Positions 16,614 to 26,056 of a stretch of DNA of 64,000 nt are shown in pieces. Numbering within the stretch: the stretch's first letter is position 1; every line of letters begins with the position of its first letter. The notes beneath the pieces are model-generated. The model worked only from the letters and a program-made list of their open reading frames with translations, had not been told where the DNA came from and made no database searches. Source of the stretch: Gp6-AA40 sp963741135 (GTDB taxonomy: Bacteria; Acidobacteriota; Vicinamibacteria; Vicinamibacterales; UBA2999); contig CAVUHC010000002.1 in the NCBI GenBank assembly GCA_963741135.1, positions 682,001 through 746,000 of the forward strand, given 5' to 3'. The translations under genes were made by a program, and so were the position numbers.

Positions 16614-17432
16614 TCACACTCGCACACCGATCGTCAACCAGTATTCACGCGGCACGCAAATACCAAGCTCCGTGGGGAAGCCCGCGTGGAAGGCGATGAA
16701 ATCCTCGCGCAGCGCGCTGCGTCGGTCCGCGTCGAGGCTGGCTGCAAGCGATCGCGTCGGACCGTAACCTTTCGAGAAAGTGTCCCAGGCCGCTTCGCCG
16801 CTCGGCTCGCGGTAGTAAGACACCCCCTTCTCGAATCGGAGCTGGAACGCGCTCCCAAGCAGCTCTCGGATGCGCTCGGTACGGCCCCATTCGAACGGTG
16901 ACCGTGGAGCCGGGCTCGGCGGCGGAGGCATGTATCGTTTCATGACCTCGAACATCTTGAACAGATTGCTGTCCGACAGCCAGGTCGTGAGAGCGATCCG
17001 GCCTCCTTTGCGGCAGACCCGAGCGAGCTCCCCGGCCGCGGCATCGGGACGGCTGGCGAACATGACTCCACACGTGGAAACGACCGCGTCGAACTCTCCG
17101 CTCTCGAAGGGAAGATTTTCGGCATCCCCGAGCTGGTAGTCGATCGGCAGCTTTTCCGCTTCGGCCTTGGCTCGTGCCGCGTCGAGGAGCTCACTTGCGA
17201 TGTCAACGCCGACCACCGTGGCGCCGCGCCGCGCGACGACACGCGAGGTCCAGCCCGTGCCGGTCGATAGATCGAGGATCCGTTCGCCGGGCTGAGGGTT
17301 CAGCCGTAGCACGCAGTGCTCAATGGAATCGGCGATTCCCCGGCTGATCTCGTCATAGTCCTTCCCGCCCGCGCTCCAAACCGTCGCGGGCCGTTCGTTG
17401 TGCGGTTGTATCCTGTTCATCGTTTCAGTCAT
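16614..17432 (-). CDS. Class I SAM-dependent methyltransferase
   Basis: A 272-residue enzyme from the ATG at 17432, preceded by AAAGGAG at seven bases. SAM-binding motif I reads I-L-D-L-S-T-G-T-G-W near residues 53-62, motif II V-V-G-V-D-I-A, and motif post-I/III F-D-A-V-V-S-T-C-G-V-M-F. Overall it resembles the ubiquinone/menaquinone-type Methyltransf_11 group. Substrate unknown. It is divergent from the wHTH-TPR regulator at 17706, with a 273-base shared intergenic region, and lies 20 bases upstream of the short wHTH gene on the same strand. Confidence 0.87.
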   Translation of the reverse strand: MTETMNRIQPHNERPATVWSAGGKDYDEISRGIADSIEHCVLRLNPQPGERILDLSTGTGWTSRVVARRGATVVGVDIASELLDAARAKAEAEKLPIDYQLGDAENLPFESGEFDAVVSTCGVMFASRPDAAAGELARVCRKGGRIALTTWLSDSNLFKMFEVMKRYMPPPPSPAPRSPFEWGRTERIRELLGSAFQLRFEKGVSYYREPSGEAAWDTFSKGYGPTRSLAASLDADRRSALREDFIAFHAGFPTELGICVPREYWLTIGVRV

Positions 17433-17705
17433 TGTTGCTCTCCTTTGGTCAATCCATCCCCATAGCCGGGAGAAATCTAGCAAGGCGCCCGGACGTCCGG
17501 CTTCACCGGTTCGGGTCATTTGCCGAGACTGCTCGATATGGCCCGGGCGGGCCATCCGCCTTCGCTGCGTACTGGCGGCTATCCTGATTGCCTCTGGCGC
17601 CGTCCTTGTGTCACAAGGTTACGGGGCGCGTAGGTCAGAAGTCCCGGGACTCCGCCGGGATTTCTCCGGGATTGTGGTGGCGCCGGAAGAGCTGGAGAAA
17701 GCCCT

Positions 17706-19350
17706 ATGGAGCAAGGCGTTAACTTTGGTGACTATCGGTTCGATTTCGAGACCGGACGGCTATGGTCCGGAGAGCGCGAGGTCCGCCTCACGCCGAAGGC
17801 TTCTGCCGTGCTGAACGTGCTGGTGACGCACGCCGGAAAGCCGGTCACAAAGGAGGAATTGTTCGCGTCCGTGTGGAACGATACCGTCGTCAGCGACGAC
17901 GCGCTCACGTCGTGCATCCAGGAGCTGCGCCGGGCGCTGGCGGATGACTCCAAGCAGCCGCGCTTCATCGAAACGCGACATCGCCGCGGATATCGATTCG
18001 TTGCTCAACTCACGGAGGCCACGACGGCGGCAGGCGTTGGCGATTCATCGTTGCCAACGCAGAACATTTCCGCGATCGCGGTTCTTCCGTTCGCGGATAT
18101 GAGTCCCGATCGCAATCAGGACTACCTCTGTGAAGGTCTCGCGGAGGAACTGATCAACGCCCTCACCCAAATTGATGGCCTGCGGGTAGCGGCTCGTACC
18201 GCGTCCTTTCAATTTCGCGCCGCCGGCGCAGACGTACGCGAGGTCGGCCGGCATCTCGGTGTCGGGACATTGCTCGAAGGGAGCGTTCGCAAAGCGGGCG
18301 ATCGTCTGCGCGTGACGGTCCAGCTCATAGAAGTCGCAACCGGTTATCACCGGTGGTCTCAGCGATTCGATCGCACGCTTGACGACGTCTTCGCCATCCA
18401 GGACGAGATCGCGGAAAGCGTCGCGACGTCGCTGCGGGGAAGCGTGCTGACCGGGCGGGAGAAGCAGGCGTTGCTGCGGCCTCAGACAGGTCCTGGGGCT
18501 TACGAGTACTACCTGCGCGGACGGCAGCACCTACCCCGGCTGACGCAGCCGAACTTGAAGACAAGCGGCGAGATGTTCGAGCGCGCGATCGATCTGGACG
18601 CCGGTTACGGTCCGGCGTGGGCCGGGCTGGCGATGGTGCATGCCACCTTGTACGAGTGGTACGGCGCGAAAGAAGACGACCTGGTCAGGGCAGAACGCGC
18701 CAGCCAACGGGCGCTGGAATTGGCACCAGACCTGGCCGAGGCTCATGTGGCGCGGGGCTGCGCGCTGTCGCTGTCGCGGAGCTACGCCGAGGCCGCGCGC
18801 GAATTCGAAAACGCCATTCGCCTCAACCCCAATCTGTTCGATGCGTACTACTATTTCGCTCGAACCAGCTTCGCGTGCGGCGAAATCGAGCGCTCGGCCG
18901 AGCTCTTTCGGAAGGCGGCGGACGTTCGCCACGAGGACTTTCAAAGCCCTATGCTCCTCGGGCAGTCGCTGCGCATGCTCGGACGGCATGACGAAGGAAT
19001 GGAGGCCTCACGGGAGGGACTCCGTCGCGCCGAACATGTCCTCGTTCTCAACCCAGTCGATGGACGCGCGCTGTCTCTCGGCTCGGTTCACCTCTTCGAT
19101 GGACGGCCAACCGGCACGTGCCATTGAGTGGTCTCAACGAGCGTTGGAGCTCTATCCGGATGATATGGGTACCCTGGTCAACGGCGCGTGCCTGCACGCC
19201 AGGCTAGGTCAGAAGGAAGAGGCCCTGGAGTTACTCGAGCGCGTGTTCGCGCGCGGCTGGGGCAAGCGCGACTGGGTTGAGCACGATCCGGACTACGACA
19301 TCCTGCGCGACGACCCACGTTTCCAGCGGCTCTTCGCGAAGCTCAAATGA
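17706..19350 (+). CDS. Winged-helix/TolB_N/TPR transcriptional regulator, one frame break
   Basis: Repaired length 547 residues. The start ATG (M-E-Q-G-V-N-F-G-D-Y-R-F) leads into a winged helix (about 8-100; E-E-L-F-A-S-V-W-N-D-T-V-V-S-D-D-A-L-T near 55, R-H-R-R-G-Y-R-F near 93). Residues 118-250 are TolB_N-like (A-V-L-P-F-A-D-M-S-P, F-C/L-C-E-G-L-A-E-E-L). The rest is TPR-like (A-W-A-G-L-A, A-R-G-C-A-L-S-L, A-N-A-I-R-L-N-P-N). Near 19100 the frame breaks; removing one base joins H-L-F to D-G-Q-P-A-R-A-I-E-W and the final TPR to 19350. Probably a DNA-binding sensor protein; domain order is standard for the family. A longer relative of the gene at 15791. Confidence 0.83.
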
Positions 19351-19456
19351 CGTGTCCCGAGCGTCTGTGTGATGTACCGGCCGTCAAGGGCCCAGGAGGT
19401 TAGACTTTCGGCCATGATGAACGAGAGCCTTGATCGCGGTGCGAGAATCGCGCGGC

Positions 19457-21157
19457 ATGGCGCCAATCTGCGGTCTCTCAGGGGGCGGTGACGTGTCGCC
19501 ACTAGCGTCTCCATCGAAGCACACCGTTGCGATACTGGGCGGCGGCGTCGGCGGCCTCAGCGCCGCGCACGAACTGGCCGAGCGCGGGTTCGCGGTCTCC
19601 GTCTACGAGCGCCAGGCCACGTTCGGCGGCAAAGCACGAAGCATGTCGGTCCCGGGCACTGGCACCGGCGGGCGAAAGGACCTTCCGGGAGAGCACGGCT
19701 TCCGCTTCTTCCCTGGCTTCTACAAGCACATCACCGACACGATGCGCCGGATCCCGTTTGGCGACCGTGGAGCGAGCTGCGCCGACAACCTCGTGCTGGC
19801 CACCAGGATCCTGCTGGCGCGCGCGGGCAAGGTCGACCCCGTCTGGGTCGCCCGGTACCCGGAAACATTGGACGATTTCCGGACCGCGTTCTTCGCGCTG
19901 TTCGACGATCTCGACATTCCGCACGACGAGATCGCGTTCTTCGTGACACGGATGCTGGGGCTCGCGACCAGCTGCGAGGAGCGCTACCTCAAAGAATTCG
20001 AGCCAGTGCCGTTCTGGGATTTCATCGGGGCAAGGACCCGGTCGGAGAACTACCGGAGATACCTGGGACAGGGAATGACCCGATCGCTCGTCGCGATGCG
20101 CGCAGAGGAAAGCAGCACCCGAACCGTCGGGCGCATCCTGCTGCAGCTCTTCTACGGCATTCTCGTGCCCGGTGCCGTCTTTGACCGTCTGCTGACCGGA
20201 CCGACCAACGACGTTTGGATCGATCCCTGGCGACAGCACCTGACCAAGCGTCTCGGAGTGGTTCTGGAGCCGAACGCGACGCTCCGGTCGCTCAATCTCG
20301 CAGCCGACAGGTTGCGGAGCGTGACGGTTGAACGGGACGGACGGCTTGAAGAAGTGACGGCCGACTTCTACGTTGCGGCGTTGCCGCTCGAAGTGATGCG
20401 GGGCTTCGTGACCCCGGAGCTGGCGCGTGCAGCGCCCTCGTTGTCGAGGCTCGGGGAGCTGCGGACCGAATGGATGAACGGCATCCAGTTCTACCTGGGG
20501 ACCGATCTACCGTTGGCCGACGGTCACGCGGTCTACCTCGATTCGAACTGGGCGCTCACATCGATCTCGCAGCGCCAGTTCTGGCGCGGCTACGATCTCT
20601 CGCAGTACGGCAATGGACGCGTCGGCGGCATCCTCTCCGTGGACATCTCGAACTGGACTGCCCCGGGCAACTTCAACGGCAAGCCTGCGATGGAAGCCGC
20701 GACGCGCGAGGAGATCAAGGACGAGGTGTGGGCGCAGTTGAAGTCGGCGCTGAACGGATCCGGGCGGCCGAAGATCGAGGACGAACATCTTGTGGACTGG
20801 TTCCTTGATCCGGACATCCAGTTTCCAAACCCTGGGGCCGTCACCAACGCCGAACCGCTGCTGATCAATCACGCCGGCTCTCTCGTGCTGCGCCCCGAGG
20901 CCCACACGGAAATCGGCAACCTGCTTCTCGCCTCGGATTACGTTCGCACCTATACCGACCTCGCCACCATGGAAGCGGCCAACGAGGCGGCGCGGCGTGC
21001 CACCAACGCCATCCTCGCGATATCAGGGGTTGACGCGCCGCCGTGCGGCCTCTGGGAGTTCGACATTCCGAAGCCGATGCGCCACGCACAGGTACTAGAC
21101 AAGGTCCGGTTCCGGATGGGATTGCCCAATCTGCTCCTGGCCGCGTCTCCACGTTGA
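19457..21157 (+). CDS. FAD-dependent oxidoreductase, phytoene-desaturase/amine-oxidase type
   Basis: About 566 residues. The N-terminal Rossmann motif A-I-L-G-G-G-V-G-G-L-S-A-A-H-E-L-A with E-R-Q-A-T-F-G-G-K-A-R-S is the dinucleotide-binding signature of the phytoene desaturase / hydroxysqualene dehydroxylase-like group. The central region has E-H-G-F-R-F-F-P-G-F-Y-K-H, a motif also seen in desaturase-like oxidoreductases. The C-terminal FAD block N-L-L-L-A-S-D-Y-V-R-T-Y-T-D-L-A-T-M-E-A-A-N-E-A-A is intact. The start is uncertain: ATG 19457 is used; a GTG at 19493 after a G-rich stretch is plausible. Substrate could be a carotenoid, squalene derivative or other hydrocarbon. Co-directional with two downstream genes. 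Confidence 0.75.
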   Translation: MAPICGLSGGGDVSPLASPSKHTVAILGGGVGGLSAAHELAERGFAVSVYERQATFGGKARSMSVPGTGTGGRKDLPGEHGFRFFPGFYKHITDTMRRIPFGDRGASCADNLVLATRILLARAGKVDPVWVARYPETLDDFRTAFFALFDDLDIPHDEIAFFVTRMLGLATSCEERYLKEFEPVPFWDFIGARTRSENYRRYLGQGMTRSLVAMRAEESSTRTVGRILLQLFYGILVPGAVFDRLLTGPTNDVWIDPWRQHLTKRLGVVLEPNATLRSLNLAADRLRSVTVERDGRLEEVTADFYVAALPLEVMRGFVTPELARAAPSLSRLGELRTEWMNGIQFYLGTDLPLADGHAVYLDSNWALTSISQRQFWRGYDLSQYGNGRVGGILSVDISNWTAPGNFNGKPAMEAATREEIKDEVWAQLKSALNGSGRPKIEDEHLVDWFLDPDIQFPNPGAVTNAEPLLINHAGSLVLRPEAHTEIGNLLLASDYVRTYTDLATMEAANEAARRATNAILAISGVDAPPCGLWEFDIPKPMRHAQVLDKVRFRMGLPNLLLAASPR

Positions 21158-21240
21158 CGGGAGTGGGCCCTGTAGCGGAGCCTGGCTTGGTGTCGGCACC
21201 GACGTATGATCGCCGCGCGCCACCATCGCGCCGCGCTAAC

Positions 21241-21336
21241 TAATGCGATTTTCAGTTCAACGGGCCACGGAGACACAGAGGCACGGAGATTATTTTCAAA
21301 CGATTTCTCCGTGTCTCCGTGACTCCGTGGCTACGT
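21241..21336. repeat. REP-like palindromic repeat, copy A
   Basis: A 96-base unit with CCACGGAG arms, built around short CACGGAGA-type subrepeats on one side and TCTCCGTG on the other, separated by a TTTTCAAACGA loop. A near-identical copy lies at 44467-44563 in the opposite orientation, differing by about two bases. It lies in the spacer between the FAD oxidoreductase and the 21415 gene. Confidence 0.85.
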
Positions 21337-21414
21337 AGACGTGAAAAGCGGTGTAGCGTTGCAGAACGCGCCTGATTGACTTATGCGGAGCGGCGCACAG
21401 CCGAAGGAGGTCGT

Positions 21415-22581
21415 TTGAGCCAGGTTGCTGGCACCTCAATTCCAAATGTTGCCGGGGTTGCCGCGATCGCGGAGATACGCAACCGCGTGATCCGGAACCT
21501 GGAAATCACTGAGTGTTACGCGGACCTCTCCGCGGCCGTGCGCGCGCGTACAGGGGACGATGCAGACTGGTGCACCTTTGCGACGTGGGCGTCGCGTCAG
21601 GCGGGCAGCACGATACGCGGCGAGGACCTTTTGGATCGATTCGAGCGGCATCTCGGCCGGAGAGCCTGGTTGCTCGCGCCGCTTCAGTCTTTCAAACGGG
21701 TGCTGCTGCGCAAGGGACTATTCGAGCCTGAGTCGAGGCTCGGGCGCGTCATTGCGCTGGTTCACACGCCATTCGATGCGTTCGAGCGCGCAAGCGATGC
21801 GGTGGCTGAAGGCAATCTGAAAGTGTTCGAGGAGATCGGCAGGGAGTTTGCGCGGTTCCTCGCGAGCGTCCCAGTCGACGCTCGCCCGGACTCACAGGAG
21901 TTTCTCGCATTCGCTGCCGAGTTCCGCCCCGGTCCCTCGCCAGAGGGTCAAGACTACCTGCGGGACGCGTTTGCGTACTACCAGCAGCAGCGGCACGAGG
22001 CAGACCTCACGGCACGTGCCGCGTGGATCCTGCTGGCGAACTTGAAAATCGGCCTGCATGAGCAGACGCGTCTGCAGCCGCAGATTATCGCGGCCGTCGA
22101 TGCACCGTTGACCACCGCGGCGGACCTCGGCGCGCGGGTGCTCGAGGTCTTGTTTCCACGTTCCCATCGGTGGCCCGGACTCGTGCGGCGGCCGATGGCC
22201 GCAGCGGTCGGCTGGCTGGCGACGACGGTGCGCAGGGAGGCCGCGGAAATCACGCGAGAAGTGGTGACTGAGTCGATGATGGTCCTGGCGCTCCCCAACA
22301 TTGTGCTGGCGCTGGGACGCAATCTCGATGCTCCGATACCGGCTGTGTTCAAGGGAACGGTACATCCTGTGCTGGACAGCTTCATGAAGGAGTACGACCC
22401 GTGCGGATCTGGCAGCGGCGACTGCGGCGCCAGGGACTGGTCCGACCTGCGACAGCGCATGCACTACATTCTTCATCTCTTCAGAGCGTACGCGCAGGAC
22501 CGTTCGCTGTTTGCGCGGCCGTTCACGTCTGCACAAGTCGCCCGTTTCCGCGACGGCATTGTGCCCGAAGGAGACCTCTAG
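21415..22581 (+). CDS. Unrecognised 388-residue protein
   Basis: The start is taken as the TTG at 21415 because AAGGAGG lies at 21404-21410, at ideal distance; the open frame extends a further 13 codons upstream. The protein is mostly helical, without signal peptide or clear membrane helix, and it ends in a conserved-looking D-P-C-G-S-G-S-G-D-C block with two cysteines near residue 340. No family recognised. It is 13 bases upstream of the tandem-aldolase lipoprotein and follows the FAD oxidoreductase, so the three may act together. An oxygenase- or ferritin-like helical bundle is one guess from the helix content, not supported by motifs. Confidence 0.72.
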   Translation: MSQVAGTSIPNVAGVAAIAEIRNRVIRNLEITECYADLSAAVRARTGDDADWCTFATWASRQAGSTIRGEDLLDRFERHLGRRAWLLAPLQSFKRVLLRKGLFEPESRLGRVIALVHTPFDAFERASDAVAEGNLKVFEEIGREFARFLASVPVDARPDSQEFLAFAAEFRPGPSPEGQDYLRDAFAYYQQQRHEADLTARAAWILLANLKIGLHEQTRLQPQIIAAVDAPLTTAADLGARVLEVLFPRSHRWPGLVRRPMAAAVGWLATTVRREAAEITREVVTESMMVLALPNIVLALGRNLDAPIPAVFKGTVHPVLDSFMKEYDPCGSGSGDCGARDWSDLRQRMHYILHLFRAYAQDRSLFARPFTSAQVARFRDGIVPEGDL

Positions 22582-22594
22582 GAGGATCACAGCG

Positions 22595-24160
22595 ATGACT
22601 CGAGCAACGCTCAGGTGCGGCTTCGCGCTGATGGCACTTGGAACCGTGTTCCTGTGGGGCTGCGCTTCACAACCTCCCGCGGCCGAAACGCAGCAAACCG
22701 CGCAGACGCAGCAGGCCGCCGCGCATCCGGAACAGGCCCTCCTCGAGGAGCTGGCCCTCGGCAACCGCATGCTGGCGAGAGAGCTCGCGATCCTCGATAT
22801 CCAGGGTCACTTAACCGCCCGTAGTCGAATCAATCCCAACCACTACTACATCGCGCGCTTCCTCTCTCCTGGCGCCGTCACGACAACCGATTTCATTGAG
22901 AACGATCTCGATAGCAATCCCGTGAACGGGCCTCGCAATGACCAGGCTCGGGAAATCTACCTCCATGGGGAGATTTTCAAGGCCAGGCCGGACGTGATGG
23001 CGATCGTGCACGCCCATACACCGGAATTCGTGGCCTTCGGCATGAGCTCGGTGCCGCTCTGGAGTGGCGAGAGCATGGTGCCGGTATGGGACATTCGCCC
23101 GTTCAACAAGGGGCGTTCCGGAATCGTCAGCACGCCGGCGCTCGGCCACGCAATGGCTGAGAAACTGGGCAGCAGCGAAGCCGTCCTTCTGTGGGGGCAC
23201 GGCATCGCATTGACAGCCGGCTCCATTCCCGATGTCGTGAGCCGCGCGAACGATCTGCGCAACGGCGCGCAGCTGCAGCAGGCGGTGATTTCGATGGGCG
23301 GCACCTGGAAGCCCCAAGCGAACGCCCGCAGCACGGACGGCGCCAGCGATCGCACGTGGGAGTACTACAGACAGGCAGAACTCAAAAGCACTGGTGGACG
23401 AGTTCCCACATCGCCGCCGCCGGCGGCAGCTAAGCCCTCCAATCCTGACGAGACCACCGCCCGCGATCTCGTCCTTGCCAATCGCATCCTGGCGTCCGAG
23501 GAACTGGGGATCCTGGATACCTTCGGCCATGTCAGCGTGCGGAATTCGCAGAATCCCAATAGCTACTTCGTGGCACCTGGCGTATCAGCGGGCGCGGTGA
23601 AGGCCGGAGATGTGGTTCAGCGCGATATCTCGAAACCCGATAACGACACTCAGGGACTTTCCATCGATGACGAGGTGTATAAGGCACGGCCGGACGTGAT
23701 GGCCGTCCTGTACGCGCGGACCCCGGAGGTTGTCGCGTTCACCGAGGGACCAGAAAAGTTGCGGCCCGTCGTGAACGGCGGAGCATTCATCGGTGATGGT
23801 TTGCCAGTATTCAATATTGGCAGCCTGGATTCGCGGCAACCGCTGCTTGGTAATCCCGCGCTTGGCCGTGGCGTCGCTGAGGCGCTGGGGAAAAAGTCAG
23901 GCGTGCTGCTGACGGGGCATGGGTTCGTCCTGACCGGCCGGTCCATATACAACCTCGTGGACCAGGCGTACCAACTGCGCATGAATGCGAAGATCCAGCA
24001 GCAGGCGATCGCGCTTCGCGGGAAGGTGACCCATCTCAACGATCTGCCCGTGCCGCCCGAGCCCCCGCAGACGAATCAGCCGCAGCAGCCGCTGGCGTTG
24101 CTCGGGCCCCCCGAAGGCCGCGCATGGGTCTACTGGAGCCAGAACGTATCGCTCGATTGA
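22595..24160 (+). CDS. Lipoprotein with two class II aldolase/adducin domains, second one degenerate
   Basis: A 521-residue protein from the ATG at 22595, preceded by AGGAGG. Signal peptide ends in the lipobox L-W-G-C with Cys23. Domain 1 (about 45-255) keeps the zinc-site layout of fuculose-phosphate-type aldolases: E120 four residues before H124, the H139-x-H141 pair in I-V-H-A-H-T-P-E, and H202 in W-G-H-G. Domain 2 (about 285-495) aligns with the same fold but has G354 in place of the Glu, Y373-x-R375 in place of H-x-H and keeps only H442. So one domain could bind metal and the second probably cannot. A periplasmic, lipid-anchored tandem of this fold is unusual. Ends with a Pro/Gln-rich linker and W-V-Y-W-S-Q-N-V-S-L-D. 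Confidence 0.82.
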   Translation: MTRATLRCGFALMALGTVFLWGCASQPPAAETQQTAQTQQAAAHPEQALLEELALGNRMLARELAILDIQGHLTARSRINPNHYYIARFLSPGAVTTTDFIENDLDSNPVNGPRNDQAREIYLHGEIFKARPDVMAIVHAHTPEFVAFGMSSVPLWSGESMVPVWDIRPFNKGRSGIVSTPALGHAMAEKLGSSEAVLLWGHGIALTAGSIPDVVSRANDLRNGAQLQQAVISMGGTWKPQANARSTDGASDRTWEYYRQAELKSTGGRVPTSPPPAAAKPSNPDETTARDLVLANRILASEELGILDTFGHVSVRNSQNPNSYFVAPGVSAGAVKAGDVVQRDISKPDNDTQGLSIDDEVYKARPDVMAVLYARTPEVVAFTEGPEKLRPVVNGGAFIGDGLPVFNIGSLDSRQPLLGNPALGRGVAEALGKKSGVLLTGHGFVLTGRSIYNLVDQAYQLRMNAKIQQQAIALRGKVTHLNDLPVPPEPPQTNQPQQPLALLGPPEGRAWVYWSQNVSLD

Positions 24161-24332
24161 CCGGAGGCAGGGACGTTCGAGATGTCGTACGCACGTCTCG
24201 CATCGATGTGGACGTAACTCAACTCCCCGACCACGAAACTCGACCAGAGCCATCGTCAAAAAGAGAAAGGCATAGTTGGGTTTTTTCACCGATGATCGTC
24301 GAGAATCGCGCCGAGCGCGTGGATTGCAGCGG

Positions 24333-24446
24333 TCAGTCTTTCCGTGATTCGGATCGGTCTGCTGCAGCATCAATCAGCGCGCCGCACAGGAACACGAGCA
24401 CGATGATGCCGAAGTTGACGATGGCGACGGTGAACCCTATCGGCAT
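24333..24446 (-). CDS. Possible 37-residue single-helix membrane protein
   Basis: Open frame of 38 codons starting at the ATG at 24446. The product begins M-P-I-G-F-T-V-A-I-V-N-F and has one hydrophobic helix to about residue 24, then a charged tail (D-A-A-A-D-R-S-E-S-R-K-D). It lies 30 bases downstream of the membrane protein gene ending at 24477 on the same strand, with an AGGTG about eight bases upstream. Size and position suggest a small accessory subunit, but the call rests on these features only. Confidence 0.4.
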   Translation of the reverse strand: MPIGFTVAIVNFGIIVLVFLCGALIDAAADRSESRKD

Positions 24447-24476
24447 ATGGCACCTATTCCGAGGACATCCGCGACC

Positions 24477-25439
24477 TTAGAACGCATTGCCGAGGAATGG
24501 CAGCATGCGACCGCAATACATGACAGCCACGAAACTGCATAGTGCGAGTGCGCCGATGGCGCGCTCACGCGACGGCGTCTGGTCTCCGGATTCGACCGCC
24601 CACGCCGCGGGCCAGACCGTCAGGTACAGAAGGTCGGCTGCGGCGAGCAGCAGGAATATCAGCTTCCAGTAGAACATCACGTTCGTCGTATATCCCTTGG
24701 GCGTGGCGAGATAGAACATCATGCCGCTGACTTCGTTCACGCCGAAACCGACAAGCGCCCACGGCAGCAGGCGGTGCAGTGAAGGATACGAAATGCGGGC
24801 GAACCATCCCATCAGCCGCAGGTTCGCGAGGAGGAGAACGCCGAACCAGATGGTCATACCGACGAAGTGCGCGCTCTCGAGCGTGGGCCACACCCACTGG
24901 TGGCCAGGGCCGTTGACGAAGAACGCAAGTGCCGCGCTCGAAATCGAGAACACCGACGCGGCGCCGGCGGATGCAGGGTCCGCCAGAATCTCGGGATGAT
25001 GGATGCCACCGCCGATGCTCGCCGCCACGGTCATCAGGCCGAGCGAGACCGCGGACATCAGGAAGACCAACAGTGTCAACCCGGACGGCAGACGCGAGGT
25101 CCGACGCCACCGCCACAGCCCGAACCACGCCACGGCACCGGTGAGCTCGAGGACCGCGAAGGCCAGCAGCGCCGCATCCTCGTGAGCCTTGACAGCAGGC
25201 GCCGAGACGCCAGCCAGATTCGCGATGGCGACTTCGGCAGCCAGGCCCGTCGTGAACACCGGCAGCGTCATGACCGCGATCGCGAACAGGACGCCAAGTG
25301 CCGTTGGCTTCATCGTCTCGCTGCCGCTGAGGATCGCCACCACCAGCAGACCGAACGCAACCGTGAGCCCGACGGTCGGAAAGTGATTGAGCAGCAGGTG
25401 CAGGTGCGCCAGATTTCCTGGCGTGATGAGTAGTTCCAT
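24477..25439 (-). CDS. Multi-pass membrane protein: DUF2231-like N-half fused to DUF6644-like C-half
   Basis: A 320-residue protein with about nine hydrophobic segments. Residues 8-110 resemble DUF2231 (L-L-L-N-H-F-P-T-V-G, then A-H-E-D-A-A near residue 85). Residues 190-305 resemble the DUF6644 protein encoded just upstream (A-H-F-V-G-M-T-I-W-F-G, L-R-L-M-G-W-F-A, P-W-A-L-V-G-F). Conserved His in both halves may bind haem or metal. It follows the DUF6644 gene by 12 bases in an operon. Function is not established. Confidence 0.7.
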   Translation of the reverse strand: MELLITPGNLAHLHLLLNHFPTVGLTVAFGLLVVAILSGSETMKPTALGVLFAIAVMTLPVFTTGLAAEVAIANLAGVSAPAVKAHEDAALLAFAVLELTGAVAWFGLWRWRRTSRLPSGLTLLVFLMSAVSLGLMTVAASIGGGIHHPEILADPASAGAASVFSISSAALAFFVNGPGHQWVWPTLESAHFVGMTIWFGVLLLANLRLMGWFARISYPSLHRLLPWALVGFGVNEVSGMMFYLATPKGYTTNVMFYWKLIFLLLAAADLLYLTVWPAAWAVESGDQTPSRERAIGALALCSFVAVMYCGRMLPFLGNAF

Positions 25440-25451
25440 AGGTCGGCTCGG

Positions 25452-25925
25452 CTACATGTAGGCCAGGAGGCGCCCAGCGAAGATCGTCCCGGCCCACAGC
25501 ATGGCGGAGACCACCGCGAGCTGTCTGGCGGTGCGGCCCACCGTGACCGGCTCGGGACCCTCGGCGTAGACGGCCCGCTCGAGGCGCGAAAGTAACGGGA
25601 GGTTCACGGCGATCAGGACCATTTTGAAGCCGAACAGAAGGGACGTCGCTTTGCGCTCCGGATCGGCGATGAAGAGCAGAACTCCGGTCGCGAGGTTTAT
25701 CCAGAAGGCGGCCCACATGATGCGGAACATCGGCCGCAGCGGGCCGAGGGGGATGGCTCTGGCGATGCCGAGCAACCGGAGGTCCATGACCCAGGCGGAG
25801 CCGACGAGCAGCATCATCCCGAAGGTGTGAATGGTCAGCACCGTCGGAAACGCCCAGACCGTTTCTGCCTCACGAATCCACGTCGAAAACGCGCTGTCGT
25901 GCAGCGCGGTAAGGTATCCAATCAT
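25452..25925 (-). CDS. DUF6644-family membrane protein
   Basis: A 157-residue protein from the ATG at 25925, with four hydrophobic segments. Motifs: A-F-P-T-V-L-T-I-H-T-F-G-M-M-L-L near residues 25-40, M-D-L-R-L-L-G, and F-W-I-N-L-A-T-G-V-L-L. These match the DUF6644 pattern as I know it; the histidines could bind haem. A TTG at 25949 would add eight residues. The gene is first in an operon with the fused membrane protein and perhaps the small 24333 ORF, and is divergent from the amino acid dehydrogenase. Confidence 0.78.
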   Translation of the reverse strand: MIGYLTALHDSAFSTWIREAETVWAFPTVLTIHTFGMMLLVGSAWVMDLRLLGIARAIPLGPLRPMFRIMWAAFWINLATGVLLFIADPERKATSLLFGFKMVLIAVNLPLLSRLERAVYAEGPEPVTVGRTARQLAVVSAMLWAGTIFAGRLLAYM

Positions 25926-26056
25926 GGCAACGAACCGGGACTGTAACACTGCCCGCAGTATGGGACGAGATCCGTCGGCTTTGAGTTCGAGGAAGCGGCC
26001 GAGTGTGAAAGACTGGCCGGGGCTTTTACCTCGACCGGGACAGGGAGGAGCGTGCC

